Shown here in pieces: positions 10,208 to 23,754 of a stretch of DNA of 64,000 bases. The position numbers and the translations under genes were made by a program. This stretch comes from Trichomonas vaginalis G3 (Eukaryota; Parabasalia; Trichomonadida; Trichomonadidae): contig NC_067206.1 of assembly GCF_026262505.1 (NCBI RefSeq), forward strand, positions 11,365,507-11,429,506, in the 5' to 3' direction. How positions within the stretch are numbered: position 1 is the first letter of the stretch; each line of letters begins with the position of its first letter. The notes beneath the pieces were generated by a model. The model had not been told where the DNA came from, did not search any database, and saw only the letters and a list, made by a program, of their open reading frames with translations.

Positions 10208-10575
10208 TCAGATTGCTTTAGCTTTCTCGTGAATTTACACCAAAAATAATGTTTTGTCATGACTTCTTCGTAAATGTTTTGTATAAACTTCTTCGTAAAT
10301 GCTTTGTCATGACTTCATCGAACTTAAACGTAAATGCTTTGTCAAAACTTCTTCGTAAATGCTTTGTCGAACTTAAACGTAAACGCTTTGTCATGATTTC
10401 ATCGAACTTAAACGTATATGTTTTGTCATGACTTCTTCGTAAATGTTTTGTCAAAACTTCATCGTATATGCTTTGTCATGACTTCTTCGTAAATGTTTTG
10501 TCAAGACTTCGTCGTAAATGTTTTGTCAAAACTTCATCGTAAATGCTTTGTCGAACTTAAACGTAAATGTTTTCA

Positions 10576-10830
10576 GTGTTACCATGTTACCATGTGCTAC
10601 CAGGTTATTTAACTTCTCTTAAAATTACTGACAACATGACATTTTGACAACAGGTACGAAAGGAGGAAGGCACTTATGAATTATTTTTGAATAACTGATG
10701 GTGTTACCATGTTACCATGTGCTACCAGGTTATTTAACTTCTTTTAAAAATGATGACAACATGACATTTTGACAACACAGCAGGATTAATGCAAAAATAA
10801 ATTCCAATCATACTTTATAAAGCTTCATTT
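10576..10830. promoter_or_regulatory. Duplicated iteron cassette (GTTACCATG form)
   Basis: Two copies of a block: GTTACCATGTTACCATGTG, CTACCAGGTTATTTAACTTC, then GACAACATGACATTTTGACA. The three ACCA-type sites are spaced about 8-11 bp, close to one helical turn. Homologous blocks with GTCACC instead of GTTACC lie at 41171-41260 and, inverted, at 44305-44385 in the Maverick core. Repeated in each array unit (near 14180, 17805, 21790, 25803, 29823, 30992). Confidence 0.6.
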
Positions 10831-11464
10831 ACAAGTATTTCATCGTATATGTTTTGTCATGACTTCATCGTAAATGCTTTGTCATGACTTCATCGTAAAC
10901 TAAACGTAAATGTTTTGTTATGATTTCATCGTAAATATTTGTCATGACTTCATCGTAAACTAAACGTAAATGTTTTGTTATGATTTCATCGTAAATACTT
11001 TGTCATGATTTCATCGTAAATGATTTGTCATGACTTCATCGAAACTAAACATAAATGCTTTGTCATGATTTCATCGTAAATGTTTTGTCATGACTTCTTC
11101 GTATATGTTTTGTCATGATTTCATCGTAAATGCTTTGTCATGACTTCATCGTAAATGTTTTGTTATGATTTCATCGTAAATGCTTTGTCATGATTTCATC
11201 GTAAATGTTTTGTCATGACTTCTTCGTATATGCTTTGTCATGATTTCATCGTAAATGTTTTGTCATGACTTCATCGTAAATGTAGTTAGTATGGTTATCT
11301 TGGTTATGGTGGCACTGCGTTCCACCTTACCCAAGATAATGGTTTGACACTTTACAAAACCATTAACGTATATTTTACAACACAAACGACAACACTAACT
11401 TAACCTTAAATATTTACAAAGCCGTCAACCACTTCACCTCACTAATGTAAAAAAATAAACGTTC

Positions 11465-11783
11465 TCACTTACAAAAGTATTGCAACTCCTCCCATTGCTG
11501 TGCTTCATATAACAGCTCATAATCTTCTGACTCACTTTCTTCTTCATATAGGTCAAAATCACTGTCATAGTTTATACCTGTAAGTTTTGACAAAGCTAAT
11601 GAAACACGCTTACCGTTTGTATCATATGCTTGTATAAACTTTCCATTATGCTTGTAGTCATAAACGCTCAAACTAACTTACCCTTTCTCCCTCGTATCTG
11701 ATAGAATGTATTTTCACGAGGAACGAAGAACAAATTCTTGAACTCATGACCGTTGTGTTTGTTATCTCAATAGTTTTCGTCAT
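11465..11783 (-). pseudogene. 106-residue terminal gene copy, unit 2
   Basis: Copy of the gene at 7905-8225; broken, about two breaks. Most of the sequence, including the acidic C-terminus, is unchanged. Confidence 0.6.
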
Positions 11784-11962
11784 TTATATAAAAATAAACT
11801 TAAAAATAAAATAAAAAATAAACTTAAAAATTAATGATATCACCACTCCCACACGTATGAAAACATAGCACAAAAATAAATTTAGGTGAAGTGGTGAGAT
11901 CTCACCTCTTTTTCACATGTTTTTTCACCCTGTTGAATTCATTGCTTTATAACTCTCTTCCT

Positions 11963-12184
11963 TTATTCCAACTCTTCTAACTTCTTCTTAAGTTCAGCAA
12001 TGTTGTCCTCATGAAGTTTAATCTTTCTCAAAATTCCTTCTTTATCTAATGGTTGCTTTATCTTTCTAAACTGAACTCTACCATCCTTCATAGTATGAAT
12101 GTAAAAACCTTCTGGAATAGTTCCTGATTTAATGTATTCTACCAAAAACTTTTGTTTCATTGCTTCAGTGACTTTATTTGTCAT
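11963..12184 (-). CDS. 78-residue terminal gene copy, unit 2
   Basis: Near-identical copy of the gene at 8390-8626, ending after the coiled-coil-like tail with a slightly different C-terminus. Confidence 0.5.
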   Translation of the reverse strand: MTNKVTEAMKQKFLVEYIKSGTIPEGFYIHTMKDGRVQFRKIKQPLDKEGILRKIKLHEDNIAELKKKLEELE

Positions 12185-15051
12185 TTTACTCTAAGGTGAA
12201 GCTAGCACAGCGATAATGGATTTCATGACTTTTTAGTATTTCATGCAATCTTAACAGATAGCCTTACAAGTACTTCCAGTGTCCCTAGCTGTCCCTCCTT
12301 TTATATAACTCCATGACATTTATAATCTCGCGAAACTTAACAGGTAGCATAACAGATTAAAATCAGATGAGGTTTTGAACCAAAATTTCTAAGCAACGTT
12401 GTCAAGGATTTTGAGGAACTAGGGACAGAGTGTGGCAAAGTCCAAGATTTAATTTATCTTCATCTGTTTCATCAGCTATCTCATCTAATATACCAATATT
12501 TTATTCATAACTCGTGGCAAACTCACTAACTTTCGTTATGTTCATCTGCATGCTTCATCTGATAGAAAGTATGACTTTCATTAACTCTGTGAGATAATGA
12601 AAACTACTAGGGACAGAGACCATGGCAAAGTTTATGACTTCATTATTTCCAGAACTTAATGAAAACTACTAGGACAGAGACCATGGCAAAGTTCATGATT
12701 TAATTTATTCTCTCACTAACAACAAACACAAACTCCAACACTAACGACAAGTACTAACCTCAGCACAAATGACAAAACTTCATCGTAAATGTTTTGTCAA
12801 GACTTCATCGTAAATGTTTTGTCAAGACTTCATCGTAAATGTTTGTCATGACTTCTTCGTAAATGTTTTGTCAAGACTTTGTCAAGATGCTTTGTCATGA
12901 CTTCTTCGTAAATGTTTTGTCAAGACTTCTTCGTATATATTTTGTCAAGACTTCATCGTAAATGTTTGTCAAGACTTTGTCAAGACTTCATCGTAAATGC
13001 TTTGTCATGACTTCTTCGTAAATGATTTGTCAACTTCATCGTAAATGTTGTCAAGACTTCATCGTAAATGCTTTGTCATGACTTTGTCAAGGTTTCATCG
13101 TAAATGACTTTGTCATAACTTCTTCGTAAATGATTTGTCATAACTTCATCGTAAATGCTTTGTCATGACTTTGTCAAGGTTTCATCGTAAATGATTTGTC
13201 AAGATTCATCGTATATGTTTGTCAAGATTCATCTATTGTCATGATTTCATCGTAAATGTTTTGTCAAGATTTCATCGAACTTCTTCGTATATGTTTTGTC
13301 AAGATTTCTTCGCATATGCTTGTCATAAGTTCTTCGTAAATGTGTTTGTCATGATTTGTCAAGTTTCATCGTAAATGATTTGTCATGACTTTGTCATAAG
13401 TTCTTCGTAAATGATTTGTCATGACTTTGTCAAAACTTCTTCGTAAATGCTTCATCGAACTTAAACGTAAACACTTTGTCATGATTTCATGGTATACGTT
13501 TGTCAAGACTTTGTCGTATATGTTTTGTCAAGATTTCTTCGTAAATGATTTGTCATGGACTTTGTCAAAACTTCTTTCGTAAATGCTTTGTCATGACTTC
13601 ATCGAAACTAAAACATAATGCTTTGTCATGATTTCATCGTAAATGCTTTGTCATGATTTCATCGTAAACTAAACGTAAACACTTTGTCAAAACTTAAACG
13701 TAAACACTTTGTCATGATTTCATCGTAATGAGTGTAAATGACCCAAAAATAATGTTTAGGTGAAGAGGTGAGATCTCACCTGTTTTTTCACCTCTTTTTT
13801 CATCCTCGCCGCTTAGCGGCTCAGATTGCTTTAGCTTTCGTGAATTTACACCAAAAATAATGTTTTGTCATGACTTCTTCGTAAATGTTTTGTTATAAAC
13901 TTCTTCGTAAATGCTTTGTCATGACTTCATCGACTTAAACGTAAATGCTTTGTCAAAACTTCTTCGTAAATGCTTTGTCGAACTTAAACGTAACGCTTTG
14001 TCATGATTTCATCGAACTTAAACGTATATGTTTTGTCATGACTTCTTCGTAAATGTTTTGTCAAAACTTCATCGTATATGCTTTGTCATGACTTCTTCGT
14101 AAATGTTTTGTCAGACTTCGTCGTAAATGTTTGTAAACTTATCGTAAATGCTTTGTCGAACTTAAACGTAAATGTTTTCAGTGTTACCATGTTACCATGT
14201 GCTACCAGGTTATTTAACTTCTCTTAAAATTACTGACAACATGACATTTGACAACAGGTACGAAAGGAGGAAGGCACTATGAATTATTTTTGAATAACTG
14301 ATGGTGTTACCATGTTACCATGTGCTACAGTTATTTAACTTCTTTTAAAAATGATGACAACATGACATTTTGACAACACGGGATTAATGCAAAAATAAAT
14401 TCCAATCATACTTTATAAAGCTTCATTTACAAGTATTTCATGTATATGTTTGTCATGACTTCATCGTAAATGCTTTGTCATGACTTCATCGTAAACTAAA
14501 CGTAAATGTTTTGTTATGATTTCATCGTAAATATTTGTCATGACTTCATCGTAAATAAACGTAAATGTTTTGTTATGATTTCATCGTAATAGCTTTGTCA
14601 TGATTCATCGTAAATGATTTGTCATGACTTCATCGAAACTAAACATAAAGCTTTGTCATGATTTCATCGTAAATGTTTTGTCATGACTTCTTCGTATATG
14701 TTTGTCATGATTCATCGTAAATGCTTTGTCATGACTTCATCGTAAATGTTTTGTTATGATTTCATCGTAAATGCTTGTCATGATTTCATCGTAAATTTTG
14801 TCATGACTTCTCGTATATCTTTGTTCATGATTCATCGTAAATGTTTTGTCATGACTTCATCGTAAATGTAGTTAGTATGGTTATCTTGGTTATGGTGGCA
14901 ACTGCGTTCCACCTTACCCAAGATAATGGTTTGACACTTTACAAAACCATTAACGTATATTTTACAACACAAACGACAACACTAACTTAACCTTAAATAT
15001 TTACAAAGCCGTCAACCACTTCACCTCACTAATGTAAAAAAATAAACGTTC

Positions 15052-15369
15052 TCACTTACAAAAGTATTGCAACTCCTCCCATTGCTGTGCTTCATATAAC
15101 AGCTCATAATCTTCTGACTCACTTTCTTCTTCATATAGGTCAAAATCACTGTCATATTTTATACCTGTAAGTTTTGACAAGCTAATGAAACACGCTTACC
15201 GTTTGTATCATATGCTTGTATAAACTTTCCATTAGCTTGTAGTCATAACGCTCAAACTAACTTTACCCTTTCTCCCTCGTATCTGATAGAATGTATTTTC
15301 ACGAGGAACGAAGAACAAATTCTTGAACTCATGACCGTTGTAGTTTGTTATCTCAATAGTTTTCGTCAT
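15052..15369 (-). pseudogene. 106-residue terminal gene copy, unit 3
   Basis: Copy of the gene at 7905-8225; broken, about two to three breaks. Confidence 0.55.
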
Positions 15370-15511
15370 TTATATAAAAATAAACTTAAAAATAAAATAA
15401 AAAATAAACTTAAAAATTAATGATATCACCACTCCCACACGTATGAAAACATAGCACAAAAATAAATTTAGGTGAAGTGGTGAGATCTCACCTCTTTTTT
15501 CACATGTTTTT

Positions 15512-15769
15512 TCACCCTGTTGAATTCATTGCTTTATAACTCTCTTCCTTTATCCAACTCTTTAACTTCTTCTTAAGTTCAGCAATGTTGTCCTCATGAA
15601 GTTTAATCTTTCTCAAAATTCCTTCTTTATCTAATGGTTGCTTTATCTTTCTAAACTGAACTCTACCATCCTTCATAGTATGAATGTAAAAACCTTCTGG
15701 AATAGTTCCTGATTTAATGTATTCTACCAAAAACTTTTGTTTCATTGCTTCAGTGACTTTATTTGTCAT
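15512..15769 (-). CDS. 78-residue terminal gene copy, unit 3
   Basis: Copy of the gene at 8390-8626 with an altered C-terminal tail (85 codons in all). Confidence 0.5.
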   Translation of the reverse strand: MTNKVTEAMKQKFLVEYIKSGTIPEGFYIHTMKDGRVQFRKIKQPLDKEGILRKIKLHEDNIAELKKKLKSWIKEESYKAMNSTG

Positions 15770-18700
15770 TTTACTCTAAGGTGAAGCTAGCACAGCGATA
15801 ATGGATTTCATGACTTTTTAGTATTTCATGCAATCTTAACAGATAGCCTTACAAGTACTTCCAGTGTCCCTAGCTGTCCCTCCTTTTTATATAACTCCAT
15901 GACATTTATAATCTCGCGAAACTTAACAGGTAGCATAACAGATTAAAATCAGATGAGGTTTTGAACCAAAATTTCTAAGCAACGTTGTCAAGGATTTTGA
16001 GGAACTAGGGACAGAGTGTGGCAAAGTCCAAGATTTAATTATCTTCATTCTGTTTCATCAGCTATCTCATCTAATATACCAATATTTTATTCATAACTCG
16101 TGGCAAAACTCACTAACTTTCGTTATGTTCATCTGCATGCTTCATCTGATAGAAAGTATGACTTTCATTAACTCTGTGAGATAATGAAAACTACTAGGGA
16201 CAGAGACCATGGCAAAGTTTATGACTTTCATTATTTCCAGAACTTAATTGAAAACTACTAGGGACAGAGACCATGGCCAAAGTTCATGATTTAATTTATT
16301 CTCTCACTAACAAACAACACAAACTCCAACACTAACGACAAGTACTAACCTCAGCACAAATGACAAAACTTCATCGTAAATGTTTTGTCAAGACTTCATC
16401 GTAAATGTTTTGTCAAGACTTCATCGTAAATGTTTTGTCATGACTTCTTCGTAAATGTTTTGTCAAGACTTTGTCAAGACTTCATCGTAAATGCTTTGTC
16501 ATGACTTCTTCGTAAATGTTTGTCAAGACTTCTTCGTATATATTTTGTCAAGACTTCATCGTAAATGTTTGTCAAGACTTTGTCAAGACTTCATCGTAAA
16601 TGCTTTGTCATGACTTCTTCGTAAATGATTTGTCATAACTTCATCGTAAATGTTTTGTCAAGACTTCATCGTAAATGCTTTTGTCATGACTTTGTCAAGG
16701 TTTCATCGTAATGACTTTGTCATAACTTCTTCGTAAATGATTTGTATAACTTCATCGTAAATGCTTTGTCATGACTTTGTCAAGGTTTCATCGTAAATGA
16801 TTTGTCAAGATTTCATCGTATATGTTTTGTCAAGATTTCATCGTAAATGATTTGTCATGATTTCATCGTAAATGTTTTGTCAAGATTTCATCGAACTTCT
16901 TCGTATATGTTTTGTCAAGATTTCTTCGCATATGCTTTGTCATAAGTTCTTCGTAAATGTTTTGTCATGATTTTGTCAAGGTTTCATCGTAAATGATTTG
17001 TCATGACTTTGTCATAAGTTCTTCGTAAATGATTTGTCATGACTTTGTCAAAACTTCTTCGTAAATGCTTCATCGAACTTAAACGTAAACACTTTGTCAT
17101 GATTTCATGGTATACGTTTTGTCAAGACTTTGTCGTATATGTTTTGTCAAGATTTCTTCGTAAATGATTTGTCATGACTTTGTCAAAACTTCTTCGTAAA
17201 TGCTTTGTCATGACTTCATCGAAACTAAACATAAATGCTTTGTCATGATTTCATCGTAAATGCTTTGTCATGATTTCATCGTAAACTAAACGTAAACACT
17301 TTGTCAAAACTTAAACGTAAACACTTTGTCATGATTTCATCGTAATGAGTGTAAATGACCCAAAAATAATGTTTAGGTGAAGAGGTGAGATCTCACCTGT
17401 TTTTTCACCTCTTTTTTCATCCTCGCCGCTTAGCGGCTCAGATTGCTTTAGCTTTCTCGTGAATTTACACCAAAAATAATGTTTTGTCATGACTTCTTCG
17501 TAAATGTTTTGTATAAACTTCTTCGTAAATGCTTTGTCATGACTTCATCGAACTTAAACGTAAATGCTTTGTCAAAACTTCTTCGTAAATGCTTTGTCGA
17601 ACTTAAACGTAAACGCTTTGTCATGATTTCATCGAACTTAAACGTATATGTTTTGTCATGACTTCTTCGTAAATGTTTTGTCAAAACTTCATCGTATATG
17701 CTTTGTCATGACTTCTTCGTAAATGTTTTGTCAAGACTTCGTCGTAAATGTTTTGTCAAAACTTCATCGTAAATGCTTTGTCGAACTTAAACGTAAATGT
17801 TTTCAGTGTTACCATGTTACCATGTGCTACCAGGTTATTTAACTTCTCTTAAAATTACTGACAACATGACATTTTGACAACAGGTACGAAAGGAGGAAGG
17901 CACTCATGAATTATTTTTGAATAACTGATGGTGTTACCATGTTACCATGTGCTACCAGGTTATTTAACTTCTTTTAAAAATGATGACAACATGACATTTT
18001 GACAACACAGCAGGATTAATGCAAAAATAAATTCCAATCATACTTTATAAAGCTTCATTTACAAGTATTTCATCGTATATGTTTTGTCATGACTTCATCG
18101 TAAATGCTTTGTCATGACTTCATCGTAAACTAAACGTAAATGTTTTGTTATGATTTCATCGTAAATATTTGTCATGACTTCATCGTAAACTAAACGTAAA
18201 TGTTTTGTTATGATTTCATCGTAAATGCTTTGTCATGATTTCATCGTAAATGATTTGTCATGACTTCATCGAAACTAAACATAAATGCTTTGTCATGATT
18301 TCATCGTAAATGTTTTGTCATGACTTCTTCGTATATGTTTTGTCATGATTTCATCGTAAATGCTTTGTCATGACTTCATCGTAAATGTTTTGTTATGATT
18401 TCATCGTAAATGCTTTGTCATGATTTCATCGTAAATGTTTTGTCATGACTTCTTCGTATATGCTTTGTCATGATTTCATCGTAAACACTTTGTCAAAACT
18501 TCGTCGTATATGTTTTGTCATGATTTCATCGTAAACACTTTGTCAAACATAAACGTAAACACTTTGTCAAAACTTCATCGTATATGTTTTGTCAAAACTT
18601 CATCGAACTTAAACGTATATGTTTTGTCATGATTTCATCGTATATGTTTTGTCATGATTTCTTCGTAAATGCTTTGTCAAAACTTCTTCGTAAACACTTC

Positions 18701-19052
18701 ATCGAAACTAAACATAAATGCTTTGTCATGATTTCATCGTAAATGTTTTGTCATGACTTCATCGTAAATGCTTTGTCATGATTTCATCGTAAATGTTTTG
18801 TCATGACTTCTTCGTATATGCTTTGTCATGATTTCATCGTAAATGTTTTGTCATGACTTCATCGTAAATGTAGTTAGTATGGTTATCTTGGTTATGGTGG
18901 CACTGCGTTCCACCTTACCCAAGATAATGGTTTGACACTTTACAAAACCATTAACGTATATTTTACAACACAAACGACAACACTAACTTAACCTTAAATA
19001 TTTACAAGGCCGTCAACCACTTCACCTCACTAATGTAAAAAAATAAACGTTC

Positions 19053-19373
19053 TCACTTACAAAAGTATTGCAACTCCTCCCATTGCTGTGCTTCATATAA
19101 CAGCTCATAATCTTCTGACTCACTTTCTTCTTCATATAGGTCAAAATCACTGTCATAGTTTATACCTGTAAGTTTTGACAAAGCTAATGAAACACGCTTA
19201 CCGTTTGTATCATATGCTTGTATAAACTTTCCATTATGCTTGTAGTCATAAACGCTCAAACTAACTTTACCCTTTCTCCCTCGTATCTGATAGAATGTAT
19301 TTTCACGAGGAACGAAGAACAAATTCTTGAACTCATGACCGTTGTAGTTTGTTATCTCAATAGTTTTCGTCAT
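19053..19373 (-). CDS. 106-residue terminal gene copy, unit 4
   Basis: Protein identical to the copy at 7905-8225. Looks whole. Confidence 0.6.
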   Translation of the reverse strand: MTKTIEITNYNGHEFKNLFFVPRENTFYQIRGRKGKVSLSVYDYKHNGKFIQAYDTNGKRVSLALSKLTGINYDSDFDLYEEESESEDYELLYEAQQWEELQYFCK

Positions 19374-19537
19374 TTATATAAAAATAAACTTAAAAATAAA
19401 ATAAAAAATAAACTTAAAAATTAATGATATCACCACTCCCACACGTATGAAAACATAGCACAAAAATAAATTTAGGTGAAGTGGTGAGATCTCACCTCTT
19501 TTTTCACATGTTTTTTCACCCTGTTGAATTCATTGCT

Positions 19538-19774
19538 TTATAACTCTCTTCCTTTATCCAACTCTTCTAACTTCTTCTTAAGTTCAGCAATGTTGTCCTC
19601 ATGAAGTTTAATCTTTCTCAAAATTCCTTCTTTATCTAATGGTTGCTTTATCTTTCTAAACTGAACTCTACCATCCTTCATAGTATGAATGTAAAAACCT
19701 TCTGGAATAGTTCCTGATTTAATGTATTCTACCAAAAACTTTTGTTTCATTGCTTCAGTGACTTTATTTGTCAT
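19538..19774 (-). CDS. 78-residue terminal gene copy, unit 4
   Basis: Protein identical to the copy at 8390-8626. Looks whole. Confidence 0.55.
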   Translation of the reverse strand: MTNKVTEAMKQKFLVEYIKSGTIPEGFYIHTMKDGRVQFRKIKQPLDKEGILRKIKLHEDNIAELKKKLEELDKGREL

Positions 19775-22700
19775 TTTACTCTAAGGTGAAGCTAGCACAG
19801 CGATAATGGATTTCATGACTTTTTAGTATTTCATGCAATCTTAACAGATAGCCTTACAAGTACTTGTCCCTCCTTTTTATATAACTCCATGACATTTATA
19901 ATCTCGCGAAACTTAACAGGTAGCATAACAGATTAAAATCAGATGAGGTTTTGAACCAAAATTTCTAAGCAACGTTGTCAAGGATTTTGAGGAACTAGGG
20001 ACAGAGTGTGGCAAAGTCCAAGATTTAATTTATCTTCATCTGTTTCATCAGCTATCTCATCTAATATACCAATATTTTATTCATAACTCGTGGCAAACTC
20101 ACTAACTTTCGTTATGTTCATCTGCATGCTTCATCTGATAGAAAGTATGACTTTCATTAACTCTGTGAGATAATGAAAACTACTAGGGACAGAGACCATG
20201 GCAAAGTTTATGACTTTCATTATTTCCAGAACTTAATGAAAACTACTAGGGACAGAGACCATGGCAAAGTTCATGATTTAATTTATTCTCTCACTAACAA
20301 CAAACACAAACTCCAACACTAACGACAAGTACTACCTCAGCACAAATGACAAAACTTCATCGTAAATGTTTTGTCAAGACTTCATCGTAAATGTTTTGTC
20401 AAGACTTCATCGTAAATGTTTTGTCATGACTCTTCGTAAATGTTTTGTCAAGACTTTGTCAAGACTTCATCGTAAATGCTTTGTCATGATTCTTCGTAAA
20501 TGTTTTGTCAAGACTTCTTCGTATATATTTTGTCAAGACTTTCATCGTTGTTTTGTCAAGACTTTGTCAAGACTTCATCGTAAATGCTTTGTCATGACTT
20601 CTTCGTAAATGATTTGTCATAACTTCATCGTAAATGTTTTGTCAAGACTTCATCGTTAAATGCTTTGTCATGACTTTGTCAAGGTTTCATCGTAAATGAA
20701 CTTTGTCATAACTTCTTCGTAAATGATTTGTCATAACTTCATCGTAAATGCTTTGTCATGACTTTGTCAAGGTTTCATCGTAAATGATTTGTCAAGAGAT
20801 TTCATCGTATATGTTTTGTCAAGATTTCATCGTAAATGATTTGTCATGATTTCATCGTAAATGTTTTGTCAAGATTTCATCGAACTTCTTCGTATATGTT
20901 TTGTCAAGATTTCTTCGCATATGCTTTGTCATAAGTTCTTCGTAAATGTTTTTGTCATGATTTTGTCAAGGTTTCATCGTAAATGATTTGTCATGACTTT
21001 GTCATAAGTTCTTCGTAAATGATTGTATGACTTTGTCAAAACTTCTTCGTAAATGCTTCATCGAACTTAAACGTAAACACTTTGTCATGATTTCATGGTA
21101 TACGTTTTGTCAAGACTTTGTCGTATATGTTTTGTCAAGATTTCTTCGTAAATGATTTGTCATGACTTTGTCAAAACTTCTTCGTAAATGCTTTGTCATG
21201 ACTTCAATCGAAACTAAACATAAATGCTTTGTCTGATTTCATCGTAAATGCTTTGTCATGATTTCATCGTAAACTAAACGTAAACACTTTGTCAAAACTT
21301 AAACGTAAACACTTTGTCATGATTTCATCGTAATGAGTGTAAATGACCCAAAAATAATGTTTAGGTGAAGAGGTGAGATCTCACCTGTTTTTTCACCTCT
21401 TTTTTCATCCTCGCCGCTTAGCGGCTCAGATTGCTTTAGCTTCTCTCGTGAATTTACACCAAAAATAATGTTTTGTCATGACTTCTTCGTAAATGTTTTG
21501 TATAAACTTCTTCGTAAATGCTTTGTCATGACTTCATCGAACTTAAACGTAAATGCTTTGTCAAAACTTCTTCGTAAATGCTTTGTCGAACTTAAACGTA
21601 AACGCTTTGTCATGATTTCATCGAACTTAAACGTATATGTTTTGTCATGACTTCTTCGTAAATGTTTTGTCAAAACTTCATCGTATATGCTTTGTCATGA
21701 CTTCTTCGTAAATGTTTTGTCAAGACTTCGTCGTAAATGTTTTGTCAAAACTTCATCGTAAAGCTTTGTCGAACTTAAACGTAAATGTTTTCAGTGTTAC
21801 CATGTTACATGTGCTACCAGGTTATTTAACTTCTCTTAAAATTACTGACAACATGACATTTTGACAACAGGTACAAGGAGGAAGGCACTCATGAATTATT
21901 TTTGAATAACTGATGGTGTTACCATGTTACCATGTGCTACCAGGTTATTTAACTTCTTTTAAAAATGACACAACATGACATTTTGACAAACAGCAGGATT
22001 AATGCACAAAATAAATTCCAATCATACTTTATAAAGCTTCATTTACAAGTATTTCATCGTATATGTTTTGTCATGACTTCATCGTAAATGCTTTGTCATG
22101 ACTTCATCGTAAACTAAACGTAAATGTTTGTTATGATTTCATCGTAAATATTTGTCATGACTTCATCGTAAACTAAACGTAAATGTTTTGTTTGATTTCA
22201 TCGTAAATGCTTTGTCATGATTTCATCGTAAATGATTTGTCATGACTTCATCGAAACTAAACATAAATGCTTTGTCATGATTTCATCGTAAATGTTTTGT
22301 CATGACTTCTTCGTATAATGTTTTGTCATGATTTCATCGTAAATGCTTTGTCATGACTTCATCGTAAATGTTTTGTTATGATTTCATCGTAAAATGCTTT
22401 GTCATGATTTCATCGTAAACACTTTGTCAAAACTTCATCGTAAATGTTTTGTCGAAACTTCTTCGTAAACACTTTGTCAAAACTTCGTCGTATATGTTTT
22501 GTCATGATTTCATCGTAAACACTTTGTCAAACATAAACGTAAACACTTTGTCAAAACTTCATCGTATATGTTTTGTCAAAACTTCATCGAACTTAAACGT
22601 ATATGTTTTTGTCATGATTTCATCGTATATGTTTTGTCATGATTTCTTCGTAAATGCTTTGTCAAAACTTCTTCGTAAACACTTCATCGAAACTAAACAT

Positions 22701-23036
22701 AAATGCTTTGTCATGATTTCATCGTAAATTTTTGTCATGACTTCATCGTAAATGCTTTGTCATGATTTCATCGTAAATGTTTTGTCATGACTTCTTCGTA
22801 TATGCTTTGTCATGATTTCATCGTAAATGTTTTGTCATGACTTCATCGTAAATGTAGTTAGTATGGTTATCTTGGTTATGGTGGCACTGCGTTCCACCTT
22901 ACCCAAGATAATGGTTTGACACTTTACAAAACCATTAACGTATATTTTACAACACAAACGACAACACTAACTTAACCTTAAAATATTTACAAAGCGTCAA
23001 CCACTTCACCTCACTAATGTAAAAAAATAAACGTTC

Positions 23037-23357
23037 TCAACTTACAAAAGTATTGCAACTCCTCCCATTGCTGTGCTTCATATAACACTCATAATCTTCT
23101 GACTCACTTTCTTCTTCATATAGGTCAAAATCACTGTCATAGTTTATACCTGTAAGTTTTTGACAAAGCTAATGAAACACGCTTACCGTTTGTATCATAT
23201 GCTTGTATAAACTTTCCATTATGCTTGTAGTCATAAACGCTCAAACTAACTTTACCCTTTCTCCCTCGTATCTGATAGAATGTATTTTCACGAGGAACGA
23301 GAACAAATTCTTGAACTCATGACCGTTGTAGTTTGTTATCTCAATAGTTTTCGTCAT
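23037..23357 (-). pseudogene. 106-residue terminal gene copy, unit 5
   Basis: Copy of the gene at 7905-8225; broken, about two to three breaks. Confidence 0.5.
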
Positions 23358-23519
23358 TTATATAAAAATAAACTTAAAAATAAAATAAAAAATAAACTTA
23401 AAAATTAATGATATCACCACTCCCACACGTATGAAAACATAGCACAAAAATAAATTTAGGTGAAGTGGTGAGATCTCACTTTTTTTCACATTTTTTTTCA
23501 CCCTGTTGAATTCATTGCT

Positions 23520-23754
23520 TTATAACTCTCTTCCTTTATCCAACTCTCTAACTTCTTCTTAAAGTTCAGCAATGTTGTCCTCATGAAGTTTAATCTTTCT
23601 AAAATTCCTTCTTTATCTAATGGTTGCTTTATCTTTCTAAACTGAACTCTACCATCCTTCATAGTATGAATGTAAAACCTTCTGGAATAGTTCCTGATTT
23701 AATGTATTCTACCAAAAACTTTTGTTTCATTGCTTCAGTGACTTTATTTGTCAT
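23520..23754 (-). pseudogene. 78-residue terminal gene copy, unit 5
   Basis: Copy of the gene at 8390-8626; broken, several breaks. Confidence 0.5.

Larger units (their letters stand above)
9222..11280 (+). repeat. Satellite block of unit 1
   Basis: Dozens of head-to-tail monomers of about 23-24 bp on the pattern TTTTGTCATGACTTCATCGT followed by AAATG. Variation is confined to a few sites: AAATGT/AAATGC/AAATGA/ATATGT/AAACAC before the TTTGTC, AAGACTT/ATGACTT/ATGATTT/AAAACTT in the middle, and CATCG/CTTCG at the end. Because the period is near 24, long spurious frames arise (KCFVMTSS-like repeats on one strand); these are not real genes. Confidence 0.9.
7740..11283 (+). repeat. Array unit 1 (Maverick end plus satellite)
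   Basis: First of six tandem units. Order: terminal hairpin, 106-residue gene and 78-residue gene on the minus strand, a 580 bp non-coding segment with AAAACTACTAGGGACAGAGA repeats (8640-9220), then satellite (9222-11280) interrupted by a GGTGA cassette (10125-10250) and an iteron cassette (10576-10830). Its left hairpin differs from all others, so it may be the founding copy or a border with another element. Confidence 0.85.
11284..14869 (+). repeat. Array unit 2
   Basis: Begins AGTTAGTATGG, the same end sequence as the Maverick at 32060, preceded by AATGT. Same order of modules as unit 1. The satellite and flanks contain many more one-base length differences than units 1, 3 and 6, mostly in short homopolymers, which looks like consensus noise rather than evolution. 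Unit length is 3586 bp. Confidence 0.85.
14870..18871 (+). repeat. Array unit 3
   Basis: Begins AGTTAGTATGG after AATGT. Length 4002 bp. Longer than units 1 and 2 by about 400 bp because its last satellite block carries an extra stretch with AAACACTTTGTC-type monomers (18480-18720), which then persists in units 4 to 6. Confidence 0.85.
18872..22855 (+). repeat. Array unit 4
   Basis: Begins AGTTAGTATGG after AATGT; length 3984 bp. The two small genes are intact here, while the satellite part (20400-22400) shows raised one-base length noise. Confidence 0.85.

Noticed and set aside
10249-10454. Frames of 60-80 codons with KCFVMTSS- or TKHLRRS-like repeats across the satellite
   Set aside because: They arise because the monomer is near 24 bp. 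Composition is that of translated satellite and the same peptide appears wherever the repeat does.
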